From assembly GCA_945910005.1 (NCBI GenBank), contig OX246740.1:50008526-50072525 (forward strand): DNA of 64,000 nt, read 5' to 3'. Of this stretch, positions 49,534 through 61,176 are shown one piece after another; the first letter of the stretch is position 1; each line of letters starts with the position of its first letter. The position numbers were made by a program, and so were the translations under genes. The notes under the pieces were generated by a model. That model was not told the origin of the DNA and ran no database searches. It worked only from the letters and a program-made list of their open reading frames with translations. Source of the stretch: Isoperla grammatica (lineage: Eukaryota > Arthropoda > Insecta > Plecoptera > Perlodidae).

Positions 49534-49606
49534 TATGCTGCATTATTCCATTAGCGTGTTTTCAACGCCTCTCGATGTTAATCCCACGTACACACACCGT
49601 GTCATA

Positions 49607-49609
<3 letters not shown>

Positions 49610-49684
<75 letters not shown>
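49610..49684. repeat. (TC)n microsatellite
   Basis: About 37 TC units, followed by ACACTCCCCCGCTCTCTC. It creates Ser/Leu low-complexity frames. Confidence 0.97.
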
Positions 49685-49688
<4 letters not shown>

Positions 49689-49699
49689 TCCCCCGCTCT

Positions 49700-51160
49700 C
49701 TCTCTTTTTCTCACGTTTATTTTACTCATCATCACAAAAACTACTCAACAAGGCAAAGTCAAGAATGTTAAATGCATCTTATCGGCAAGTACACTCGCCC
49801 GCAAAACTTTCTAGACAGTAGGCCTACACCATTTTAAGATTATGACTTGTCTACCGAACCAGTACTTGTTTTACATGGATTGCAAAATTCAAAACTCTCA
49901 GTTAAAGCCTGTATTACATGAATGGGTTTACGTGTCCTCCGTTCAACTGTAGAATTAAATCTTGAATTTCGTGTTTAGAATGAGATTAGCTTTATAAATA
50001 TAAACTTCATGATATAGCGGTTTACTACCGTGAATCTAACGTCGAATAACGGAAAATTGAGTAGTATTAAAGCTGTCTTGTTCGAGAGACGCTCATTTCG
50101 CAGCTATAGCGCTTTCTAATGAGTTTCACTTACGAGTGTACCTGCAACTCTCTGAACTCTCCACGTACTACTGTACTGTTCAATACTCTCTCGCATGTAA
50201 ATGTCGCCCGATTGGTTCCACGTATCGCCGCACACGGCTTATTAGCGCTCTCTCTGCGTTGGTGGTCTCAAAGCTCCCTCACCACGATCTAGCACAGTAT
50301 TATACATTTCTCGATGTACTTACACTTTGTGATAGAATGACGTTCGTGTGGACAATTCTAGGTTTCAGGAAGGATTAACTCTAGATATGAAATCGACGTT
50401 TCGAATATGAATAATCAGTTTTAGCATTCTATTGCCCAGATAACATGCGGTTTGAATACTGAAATTTACAATATACAATACAATATACAATACAGTACTT
50501 TAATTTACTACGTTCAATAGCTGGTATCAGTGAGGCGTAGGCCTATGCTTGTTATGACGCCGACAGAGGGTACTGTTGTTGTACATATTTCCCCAGGGCA
50601 AAAATCACGACTTGTTATTTCTCTGTGATCACGACCAAACAGGACACATGATATGATATAGAGTGCTTTATTTGGTTTGGGATTATAAACGAATCATACA
50701 TTGTGTTTGTTGATAGAATTGCTTCTGTTTCAAGTTAATACCAGACCTCCCACATGATACGATTAGTTTTTGGTGTTGATTCAATTACGTATATATATCG
50801 TGAATTTATGGGACAGTGTATAAAGTGGGCAGGTGTAGTCTCCATGTTCTATGTTATAGTGTGACTTATTGACAGGCTGCAACGCTTTGCACTCATTCAA
50901 AGCACCAAGCAATATATTATAATTGTATTATTACATTTATTTGATGGGGCTCAATACCTGTGTAACTGTTTTGATCCATAAGTTTGAGTGTTAATATTTT
51001 TTTGGTCATGATTTTCAAAACGACATTATAGGTACGATAAGTCGATAACTAAGAGAACGTAGGAGTTAGGCTCTTTGTGATTCCAGAGCCTTTTTTTCTG
51101 TATAATATGGAGGTCGTAAAATTTGACGTCATAACCAATTATCCGGATCCCAGTCGTTAA
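49700..51160. other. Intron sequence, small ATACA duplication
   Basis: Apart from a run of AATATACAATAC units at 50468-50495, nothing is recognisable. Confidence 0.4.
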
Positions 51161-51165
51161 AACAT

Positions 51166-51348
51166 CTAGGCTCGAATGCATAGTTCACACTCAAGCCCTC
51201 CTCAACTCAGCCTCTCCTCAGCCTCACCTAGCCACCAGTCACACAGCCGTCCGCATGGCAATGCTATTCTGTGATTGGTGGTTAGGCGAGGCTGAGGAGA
51301 GGCTGAGTTGAAGAAGGCTTGAGTCTGGACTATGCATTCGGACCCTAG
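51166..51348. mobile_element. Palindromic MITE, about 180 bp
   Basis: The left arm (CTAGGCTCGAATGCATAGT, then CACTCAAGCC, CAACTCAGCCTCTCCTCAGC) is mirrored by the right arm (GCTGAGGAGAGGCTGAGTTG, GGCTTGAGTC, GACTATGCATTCGGACCCTA) with few mismatches and a loop of about 30 bases near 51255. No open frame of note. Target duplication unclear. Confidence 0.75.
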
Positions 51349-51608
51349 TATGTTCTGAAGAGGTCGAACAAGGTAGCCTATCCTCCGATCCGCCCTCTTC
51401 TTTGTTTACGTTTTGGCAGTGCTTCAGCCAGTGCAACACTCAACTCCCCCTCACACAGTTATCAGCACAAGTATCGCCATTAAAACCCTTCTGACCAACC
51501 AAGGGGAGGCAGAAAATCGTTGTTTCATTTCCGGCCCGTGACTAACCTGGGTGGCGTCGTTTGCTCGTGACACGATGCGACCGTTAGGCCTTAGGAAGAA
51601 ACTGACTC

Positions 51609-52033
51609 AACTATCGATCCATACACTCCTCCTCGCTGACTCACACATGATAAATTGTTGTAGCGATGAGCCTTGCACTAGTTTCGATAGATATCGAGCT
51701 ATCGTGTCGATGTCTAACAGAACTATCGATCCATACACTCCTCCTCGCTGACTCACACATGATAAATTGTTGTAGCGATGAGCCTTGCACTAGTTTCGAT
51801 AGATATCGAGCTATCGTGTCGATGTCTAACAGAACTATCGATCCATACACTCCTCCTCGCTGACTCACACATGATAAATTGTTGTAGCGATGAGCCTTGC
51901 ACTAGTTTCGATAGATATCGAGCTATCGTGTCGATGTCTAACAGAACTATCGATCCATACACTCCTCCTCGCTGACTCACACATGATAAATTGTTGTAGC
52001 GATGAGCCCTGCACTAGTTTCGATAGATATCGC
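51609..52033. repeat. Tandem array, 112-bp unit, 3.8 copies
   Basis: Units start AACTATCGATCCATACACTC at 51609, 51721, 51833 and 51945; the last is truncated near 52033. Copies are almost identical (the last has CCC for CCT). Each contains CGATAGATATCGAGCTATCG, a small inverted repeat. The repeated 65-codon frames on both strands are a by-product of 112-bp periodicity plus stop codons and not a gene. Confidence 0.95.
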
Positions 52034-52039
52034 GAGCTA

Positions 52040-53275
52040 AAACGTTTAAAGTTAGAACATTTTTCGTTTGTGTTTTATGTGGGTAAGCGTAAACCTGCTA
52101 TACAAGAATGTCTGGATTGATACGAATATATTGCCATAACGTGCATATTGTCTAGTTTTTTGGTATGTACGGATACATACAGACTATGGGAAAGATTTTA
52201 ATAATATTTTAAATTTAAATATCGTATGAAGTTATAATATTGAAATTCCGATCTTTTACAAAATCACTCGGTTTTTAAAGCTGATTTGCCTGCTCGTCTA
52301 CCCTGACACTTCTTTACTATTTCCGTTCGTGACTGTATGGAAATTTGTGTTTTTGATAATAGATCAGAAACCCGGTCATACAAACGAGATACATAATTAT
52401 AGATTGTAGAAACCTAACACTCTAGCTTGATGAGGGGGATATAGAAGTATTCGTTTAAATTCTTAGTAACAATTACTGATCTGCCCACATTGCTTATTGC
52501 TTCACCAATGAATAAAATGTTTATACCTATCTATACCATTTTGTGTGGACGTGCCCGAAAAGCCAAATTTGATGTGCGCCAAAACTACTTGCTACAACTT
52601 TCGTGCAATATGTGTATCGCCTTAAAACTGACACAAAAGCGCTGCATGAGCTTCTATGACTGTCAGAATCATCTGTTTAGAACCCATAAATTGTTCACGA
52701 CTTCGTTTTGTACGTTTTGGCTGTACTGTTAGTAGGGAACTTTATGAACAAATAAGTAATAAAACTACATAGATATATTATAATGGTTTAAGTTAACGCT
52801 AACATACCTTGACGTTATTAAGGTCGTTGCTTCGTTGATTTCAAAGGGAAATTACTCCGGTAATTCCAAGTAAATGGTGTTTTAATGGAGTTTGCCAGTA
52901 AAACGACTGAAATCCTGGCTATATAGTAGGTCTGGTGTAGCTAAAGTTATTTTATGTTGCTAGGTAGAGAACGGAACGGTAAACTTGCACGCTTGTTAAG
53001 TTGTTTGACACTATAGCTGTTTAGTTGTGGTAATAATAATATCATTATCTCTAATAGTGGTCGTGCGGAGAGATGATAAGTCGATTGGTATCACAGACAA
53101 CTGGTTGTGTTAGGTAAACTTCGTAGAATGTCAGTTTTTATTGTTTCTGTGTTATAGTAGTTGTGTTATTATGGCTTATGGGTTTCGGCTTATTACAGTT
53201 AACGATGCCAGTAAGTACGGCGATAATGTGTGTTATGTAATTCCCGTACGTTGACTTTGAAGACGAGGAATTACA
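52040..53275. other. Intron sequence, nothing recognised
   Basis: AT-rich; an 80-codon frame at 52490-52732 is Cys-rich by chance and matches no domain I know. Confidence 0.4.
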
Positions 53276-53279
53276 TAAT

Positions 53280-53340
53280 CGGACGGGGAAGTGAACCCGT
53301 TTCTCTCATAATCGCAAACTATCCGTTTATCTTGTTTCAT
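53280..53340 (-). mobile_element. tRNA-like fragment (SINE remnant)
   Basis: The minus strand reads ACGGATAGTTTGCGATTATG, GAGAAACGGGTTCACTTCCCCGT, resembling an anticodon arm plus B-box T-arm (ACGGG TTCACTT CCCCGT). No acceptor stem. Confidence 0.35.
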
Positions 53341-53508
53341 TCATGAAGTGAGAAAGTATTGATTTAAAAATGTCTTAGGTTTTTCGTTTTCTTCGTCGTG
53401 TAAAATTGAGAGAAAATTGTTTCGTTATTTTGTATTTGCGTCTTTCTGTGTCTCCTGTATGTAGACTGTAGAGCATATTCTAATTAAACCGTCCAAAGAG
53501 TTGAGAGA

Positions 53509-53548
53509 ACCCCTCTCCTCCCCCTCGCCCCCCCCCCCTTCCCCCTCT
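53509..53548. repeat. C-rich tract (minus-strand G-quadruplex candidate)
   Basis: Several runs of four or more C including a run of ten, so the minus strand carries four or more closely spaced G-runs. Confidence 0.6.
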
Positions 53549-53594
53549 TTCATTAAGTCGTTGTTCGTAGTAAATATACATACTAATTATTCAA

Positions 53595-53611
53595 CCCGGC
53601 ACCTCCACCAA
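53595..53611 (+). repeat. 17-bp dispersed motif, copy 5
   Basis: CCCGGCACCTCCACCAA preceded by CAA, identical in its core to the minus-strand copy at 29352. Confidence 0.7.
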
Positions 53612-53994
53612 AAACATATTTTTGTTATTATCTTTATTTACAGGTATTAATTTTTGTAATTAGCTATCTTCTCTTCGGATTTATACTTCACTGCCCGTTC
53701 ATCCTCCGATTGATGTTGTTGAAATGTATTATATCCCTACTCAAATATTAAATACGTAACGATCGATATCGTGAAATGTTTCCACTCCCAAATTAGAAAC
53801 GTTTTGGACCTTATGTTAAGATATGATTTTCCAATTTAATGTCTATGTGAACACAAGTTATACACACATTAGTTTTAAATACCTTTGTTAATCGTGAACT
53901 AATCGGAATGGGTGTAGTGAATGTTATTCTCGAACCGTTAATGAAAAGAGAGAAACCGAAATGCAACATTCACGCACCGTGTTTTAGTGAGAAT

Positions 53995-54058
53995 GGGGCG
54001 GGGAGGGGGTAGGGGATAGGTGTGGTGGTGGTGGAGAGGGTCGGGGCTGAAGGGGGGG
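53995..54058 (+). other. G-rich tract, strong G-quadruplex motif
   Basis: GGGGCGGGGAGGGGGTAGGG satisfies the four-run G-quadruplex pattern with 1-2 base loops. Further G-runs (GGGTCGGGGC, AGGGGGGG) follow to 54058. On the coding strand of the host gene. Confidence 0.7.
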
Positions 54059-54059
54059 T

Positions 54060-55080
54060 ACTACTCAATTACGGGTTCTCGTTTTTATACCCCATTAATT
54101 ACTCTTTAATGTTGGTACCAACTTTGCAAAACACGTAATTTATTTACGTTTTATTGGGCGAAATGTTTGCTGTGTGTAGGCCTACCTCCGTTGGTGCGCG
54201 TAACACGTATACGTGTAATAGAAATTTACATTTTACTCGTTCCCCAGTCCGCTCCCCCCCCCTCACCTTCCCCATATGGCCCTTCATTTATTTCATCTCA
54301 AATGAGAGATAATACGTTTAATATTTAGTACCGGGCCATTCTGGACTTTACCGCTTTTAACAGACCATTGCAGTATTTACAGGCTGTGAAAGGGACGTGG
54401 GTAGCTCGTGCTGTTACCACGGGGCGAGATAGTGTTGCTGTATTGCTTTGCCATACAGGCCGATGTGGCTTAGACGAGCGGGACGTGTATTAGCTCTTCA
54501 ATGTGATACTACCCCCTGATTAAACATTTTATAAAACATGAATAAACACACCGTATGGAGTATATGTATCAAATATGATATGTTATACCCACAAACCACA
54601 TGCATGTTTACACGTTTATTTTGTATACAGCTTACCCGTCCTATAATCTAAGGTCACTAGAAGATTTGAATGAATTATAATAAAATCTTAGTGTACACGT
54701 TTTTTTCTAAATCGCCGGTACAAATTCTACCTTCGCATACGGGAAAGCGAAACAAATCATATGGAAAATATTTAGGGTATTACTTCAAAACACCCAGTGA
54801 CCTAGAATACAAGAGAGCTAAACAAAGAAATCAAACACCAAACGTGTATGTGGCTTAAGGTTTTGGCCGTGTTTGTCATATCATACAACCCTTTGTAAGT
54901 GTTCTTGACAATCAATGTTGATCTTATTAAAGTAGCGTGTTTGATACACCCTCTCCATACGTTGTGTTTTATAAACGTGTTAAAGTGGTTTAGAATCACC
55001 TTAACCTACATATCCTCGTGTCGCCTAGATCTCTCTGAACTATATCGCACGCTCGCCTGACTTAACTCACAGTCTGAGAT
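54060..55080. other. Intron sequence, nothing recognised
   Basis: Includes a CCCCCCCCC tract near 54257. Otherwise ordinary AT-rich sequence. Confidence 0.4.
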
Positions 55081-55084
55081 GTAG

Positions 55085-55205
55085 TGACGTCATTCCTAGT
55101 CTATTTCTGTCGCCGTGTAAGTAGAGCGGTAGGTCGTGGGTTCAGTTCACACCGAGGGTGGTTCTGACTCAAGGTTGTCTCGGTCGAGGGATGAAAGATG
55201 TAAAC
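55085..55205 (+). mobile_element. tRNA-like SINE fragment
   Basis: GTAAGTAGAGCGGTAGGTCG followed by a B-box-like GTGGGTTCAGTTCACACCG and a non-tRNA tail (TGACTCAAGGTTGTCTCGG). The A-box half is poor, so this is likely an old tRNA-derived retroposon. Confidence 0.4.
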
Positions 55206-55209
55206 AGAT

Positions 55210-56755
55210 CACTCAGACACGCCTTTTTTACTTATACAACACCTTGTTAGTACAGGAGTATACTTCATTTAGAACAACCTGAGTTGCCTGACGGATTCAA
55301 AGTAATGAGACATTTTCCTTTTTATTTCATTTTTCAAATCATTTTATTCTTTCCTTTCTCATACAGTTTAGATTATAAATCAATATACAATAAAGCCATA
55401 ATAAAGACACTAATAAAGACCCACACAATACTATAACACAACAAAAAAAGAAAAAAAGTCGGCGATGTATAAATCAGAAAGAGAAAAATAAACACAAAGG
55501 GAGTACATTGTTTTTTACCTACATGCATAATTTTATTTGTAACAGAATTTTCTCAAAAAAATATTGTATGTTTGAAAACGGGGATGTGTGTTTGAGCTTG
55601 TTGTTTCTTTTTAAACCGTTAATGTTTTGACGCATGCATTTGTGGTGATAAGTTTTAATTCATAAAATTACCGGTGGTAATAATAAGCTGCAAAATGTAT
55701 TATTGTTTAAGTTCGTTTTTGAAGTATGGATAGTTAGTGTAGAGCGATATTATCGGTTATCGTGTCCATCCCTACTATCAGGGCTGCTGGCTGGCAGGTT
55801 CGCTGCATATGAACGCACCCGTCAACATTTAAAATGAGTATCTAGATGCTGCATATAACGTTATTGCGAATCTTTAATATTAAACTGTAATTTCTATGTG
55901 TCAAAATCACACACTCTTGATAAGAAATTGACTTTGGAAAGTTTAATCATGTTCTTTGCGTTTCATCAGTAAATCTAGAAGCGTCAGACGGAAGTAGTTT
56001 CAAAGCTCAAAGTAACTGAAACAAAATAAGTAGGTTGTTGCGGTATAAATCATCTACCTTATAATGAATTTCTTGAAAGCTCAATAGATGTAAATAAGTT
56101 TATCAGTCTTTGATAAGTTTTGCATCAACGGTCGATGCGATACGAAGTAGACACGTGTTTGTGACAGACATTTCTGCTCGATGTTTTTTTCAATTGATGG
56201 CGGGGGTAATATTCAAGGACTCTTAGGGTAACTTTAGCTACAAAGTCTCATTCTCTATCATTGTGTGGCGTCATGATATGTCAGATCTTATGATTATTGA
56301 TACAATCAGACAGAACATTGACAGAGATACAATCCAATCGGTTGGGAGGTATTTCATTAATAATCTCTCTTCGATGGTTGCTTATTTGATTTGTCATCAA
56401 ACAAAATACATCTAGTGGTTATTTTTATAATCATTATTAATTAAACTACTCCTTAGCTTAGAAGTTTGTTCTTCTATCAAATCGTCGTAACAAACACCAA
56501 CATAGAAGAACTGATATCATGCTGCTTTTAAATGAATATCACGTTGACTTGTCGTAATACAAAGCTTTTGCGTGTCTCCGACCTATTTTCCCATTAGAAT
56601 TGATTTTCTTTTAAACTAAGAAAACGTTTTCTCGTGTTTTAACTTGGATTTATATTATTTATGACGTCACTTCCTTTATATATACTTCACTCGAGTCTAT
56701 TTTCGTATATATCGCCTAATTCGTTGTGTTGAGGTAAGTAATCCTGTATGCCGGT
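55210..56755. other. Intron sequence, nothing recognised
   Basis: AT-rich flank of the large satellite. No element ends are seen before the first unit. Confidence 0.4.
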
Positions 56756-56759
56756 CGCG

Positions 56760-59700
56760 TGTCGACACGAACTGTTGCCTGGCGGACTGGGGGCTAATGT
56801 AAGTTGTAACACTGAGGTTGTGACGCAATCACGGGAACAATGGCCGACCAGCTGTATGTTGTGTCCTAGCTAGACCGACACGAACTGTTGCCTGGCGGAC
56901 TGGGGGCTAATGTAAGTTGTAACACTGAGGTTGTGACGCAATCACGGGAACAATGGCCGACCAGCTGTATGTTGTGTCCTAGCTAGACCGACACGAACTG
57001 TTGCCTGGCGGACTGGGGGCTAATGTAAGTTGTAACACTGAGGTTGTGACGCAATCACGGGAACAATGGCCGACCAGCTGTATGTTGTGTCCTAGCTAGA
57101 CCGACACGAACTGTTGCCTGGCGGACTGGGGGCTAATGTAAGTTGTAACACTAAGGTTGTGACGCAATCACCGGAACAATGGCCGACCAGCTGTATGTTG
57201 TGTCCTAGCTAGACCGACACGAACTGTTGCCTGGCGGACTGGGGGCTAATGTAAGTTGTAACACTGAGGTTGTGACGCAATCACGGGAACAATGGCCGAC
57301 CAGCTGTATGTTGTGTACTGGACCGACACGAACTGTTGCCTGGCGGACTGGGGGCTAATGTAAGTTGTAACACTAAGGTTGTGACGCAATCACGGGAACA
57401 ATGGCCGACCAGCTGTATGTTGTGTCCTAGCTAGACCGACACGAACTGTTGCCTGGCGGACTGGGGGCTAATGTAAGTTGTAACACTAACGTTGTGACGC
57501 AATCACGGGAACAATGGCCGACCAGCTGCATGTTGTGTCCTAGCTAGACCGACACGAACTGTTGCCTGGCGGACTGGGGGCTAATGTAAGTTGTAACACT
57601 AAGGTTGTGACGCAATCACGGGAACAATGGCCGACCAGCTGTATGTTGTGTCCTAGCTAGACCGACACGAACTGTTGCCTGGCGGACTGGGGGCTAATGT
57701 AAGTTGTAACACTAACGTTGTGACGCAATCACGGGAACAATGGCCGACCAGCTGTATGTTGTGTCCTAGCTAGACCGACACGAACTGTTGCCTGGCGGAC
57801 TGGGGGCTAATGTAAGTTGTAACACTGAGGTTGTGACGCAATCACGGGAACAATGGCCGACCAGCTGTATGTTGTGTCCTAGCTAGACCGACACGAACTG
57901 TTGCCTGGCGGACTGGGGGCTAATGTAAGTTGTAACACTGAGGTTGTGACGCAATCACGGGAACAATGGCCGACCAGCTGTATGTTGTGTCCTAGCTAGA
58001 CCGACACGAACTGTTGCCTGGCGGACTGGGGGCTAATGTAAGTTGTAACACTAAGGTTGTGACGCAATCACCGGAACAATGGCCGACCAGCTGTATGTTG
58101 TGTACTGGACCGACACGAACTGTTGCCTGGCGGACTGGGGGCTAATGTAAGTTGTAACACTAAGGCTGTGACGCAATCACGGGAACAATGGCCGACCAGC
58201 TGTATGTTGTGTCCTGGCTAGACCGACACGAACTGTTGCCTGGCTGACTGGGGGCTAATGTAAGTTGTAACACTGAGGTTGTGACGCAATCACGGGAACA
58301 ATGGCCGACCAGCTGTATGTTGTGTACTGGACCGACACGAACTGTTGCCTGGCGGACTGGGGGCTAATGTAAGTTGTAACACTAAGGTTGTGACGCAATC
58401 ACGGGAACAATGGCCGACCAGCTGTATGTTGTGTACTGGACCGACACGAACTGTTGCCTGGCGGACTGGGGGCTAATGTAAGTTGTAACACTAAGGTTGT
58501 GACGCAATCACGGGAACAATGGCCGACCAGCTGTATGTTGTGTACTGGACCGACACGAACTGTTGGCTGGCGGGCTGGGGGCTAATGTAAGTTGTAACAC
58601 TGAGGTTGTGACGCAATCACGGGAACAATGGCCGACCAGCTGTATGGTGTGTACTGGACCGACACGAACTGTTGCCTGGCGGACTGGGGGCTAATGTAAG
58701 TTGTAACACTGAGGTTGTGACGCAATCACGGGAACAATGGCCGACCAGCTGTATGGTGTGTACTGGACCGACACGAACTGTTGCCTGGCGGACTGGGGGC
58801 TAATGTAAGTTGTAACACTGAGGTTGTGACGCAATCACGGGAACAATGGCCGACCAGCTGTATGGTGTGTCCTAGCTAGACCGACACGAACTGTTGCCTG
58901 GCGGACTGGGGGCTAATGTAAGTTGTAACACTGAGGTTGTGACGCAATCACGGGAACAATGGCCGACCAGCTGTATGTTGTGTACTGGACCGACACGAAC
59001 TGTTGCCTGGCGGACTGGGGGCTAATGTAAGTTGTAACACTAAGGTTGTGACGCAATCACGGGAACAATGGCCGACCAGCTGTATGTTGTGTCCTGGCTA
59101 GACCGACACGAACTGTTGCCTGGCGGACTGGGGGCTAATGTAAGTTGTAACACTGAGGTTGTGACGCAATCACGGGAACAATGGCCGACCAGCTGTATGT
59201 TGTGTCGTGGACCGACACGAACTGTTGCCTGGCGGGCTGGGGGCTAATGTAAGTTGTAACACTAAGGTTGTGACGCAATCACGGGAACAATGGCCGACCA
59301 GCTGTATGTTGTGTCCTAGCTAGACCGACACGAACTGTTGCCTGGCGGACTGGGGGCTAATGTAAGTTGTAACACTGAGGTTGTGACGCAATCACGGGAA
59401 CAATGGCCGACCAGCTGTATGTTGTGTCCTAGCTAGACCGACACGAACTGTTGCCTGGCGGACTGGGGGCTAATGTAAGTTGTAACACTAACGTTGTGAC
59501 GCAATCACGGGAACAATGGCCGACCAGCTGTATGTTGTGTCCTGGCTAGACCGACACGAACTGTTGCCTGGCGGACTGGGGGCTAATGTAAGTTGTAACA
59601 CTGAGGTTGTGACGCAATCACGGGAACAATGGCCGACCAGCTGTATGTTGTGTCGTGGACCGACACGAACTGTTGCCTGGCGGGCTGGGGGCTAATGTAA

Positions 59701-60214
59701 GTTGTAACACTAAGGTTGTGACGCAATCACGGGAACAATGGCCGACCAGCTGTATGTTGTGTCCTAGCTAGACCGACACGAACTGTTGCCTGGCGGACTG
59801 GGGGCTAATGTAAGTTGTAACACTGAGGTTGTGACGCAATCACGGGAACAATGGCCGACCAGCTGTATGTTGTGTCCTAGCTAGACCGACACGAACTGTT
59901 GCCTGGCGGACTGGGGGCTAATGTAAGTTGTAACACTAAGGTTGTGACGCAATCACGGGAACAATGGCCGACCAGCTGTATGTTGTGTCGTGGACCGACA
60001 CGAACTGTTGCCTGGCGGACTGGGGGCTAATGTAAGTTGTAACACTAAGGTTGTGACGCAATCACGGGAACAATGGCCGACCAGCTGTATGTTGTGTACT
60101 GGACCGACACGAACTGTTGCCTGGCTGACTGGGGGCTAATGTAAGTTGTAACACTGAGGTTGTGACGCAATCATGGGAACAATGGCCGACCAGCTGTATG
60201 TTGTGTCCTAGCTA
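56760..60214. repeat. Satellite array, 31 units of 113 or 109 bp
   Basis: 31 head-to-tail units start at GACCGACACGAACTGTTGCC (first unit TCGACACG). Nineteen are 113 bp and twelve 109 bp; the difference is the linker between TTGTGT and GACCGACA, which is CCTAGCTA or CCTGGCTA in long units and ACTG or CGTG in short ones. Units are highly similar. Marker variants (CTGAGG/CTAAGG/CTAACG, ACCGGAAC, GGCGGGCTGG, ATGGTGTG) recur in blocks, showing higher-order structure. Every unit contains AATGTAAGTTG and AACAATGGCC. The array ends at AAACCGACATCGCACG. No transposon ends were identified around it. Confidence 0.97.
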
Positions 60215-60224
60215 AACCGACATC

Positions 60225-60994
60225 GCACGTAAACGATGCGTGAGTGTGACTCGCTGGGCTATCGCGCGTTCACAGTACATACATTTATATGTTGTTTCAA
60301 TGTGGAATTGTTTCGATTGTATAGTGTTAGCTAAGAATGAGGCTGGAAATACAGCTGGAATCGACGTCCCTATTATAGAACATAAATAACATAAGTTACC
60401 AACATAAGTAACTTAGACATAAATAAGTAGGTTAGTTAGATAGGCTTACCAAACATAATTTCCGCTCTGATTGTTGTTAATTATTTTGTATTTAATCGTT
60501 GTTTTTATATATTGTATGTATGTGAAAATTTAAAGATGTCATTTAAAGTTGATGAATGACACACTTATTTGTCGTTTCGTACAGTGTGATCAAATTTGAA
60601 GTAGATTATTCGTTTAATACTGTTGTCGCGAGATTCCAGTTGACATATAGTTTGGCCATCCCTGTCGGAGATATTGTCGGCGTCTGCTGTTATCGACCGT
60701 CAAAGTGATTATCTCGAATGTGAATGGTAAACATATTCGATCGATTCCATTCTAACGCAATCACCTGATGGCCGGAATGTAATTTGCGCTATAATTCAGT
60801 CACACACACACAGCACAGCACACGGAATTACCATCATAATGGAAGGCTTATGCTCGAAAGACTAATGCCTGTTAACTGTTAATTACGTTTTCATGAAGTG
60901 AACGAGCGAACTTGAAGCCGTAAATAATGGATGCTCCCACGTGGAATGTTTTCATTGGTTTAAAGCATTACATAGCGGGATGTGACGCGGGTAA

Positions 60995-60996
<2 letters not shown>
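60225..60996. other. Intron sequence after the satellite
   Basis: Begins with a short possible hairpin (CATCG ... CGATG, about 60222-60238) right at the array edge, then ordinary AT-rich sequence with a small (AC)n at about 60802. Confidence 0.4.

Positions 60997-61025
<29 letters not shown>
60997..61025. repeat. (TA)n microsatellite
   Basis: About 14 TA units. Confidence 0.95.
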
Positions 61026-61027
<2 letters not shown>

Positions 61028-61117
61028 TTTTTTAGATTTTGTTGGTTGCAATATGTAAAGTAAGGATACATTTTTCGGTTAAACCAATCCAAATTTTATT
61101 TATAATGATAATTCAAC

Positions 61118-61118
<1 letters not shown>

Positions 61119-61174
<56 letters not shown>
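61119..61174. repeat. (TA)n microsatellite
   Basis: About 28 TA units, 94 bp downstream of the previous tract. Confidence 0.95.

Positions 61175-61176
<2 letters not shown>

Noticed and set aside
51551..52120. Repeated 65-75 codon frames on both strands
   Set aside because: They are the same 112-bp tandem repeat translated; repetition comes from the array, not from a repeated protein.
60222..60238. Helitron 3' hairpin at the satellite edge
   Set aside because: A short CATCG/CGATG stem is present, but no CTRR terminus or matching 5' TC end could be placed, so the satellite is not called a Helitron.
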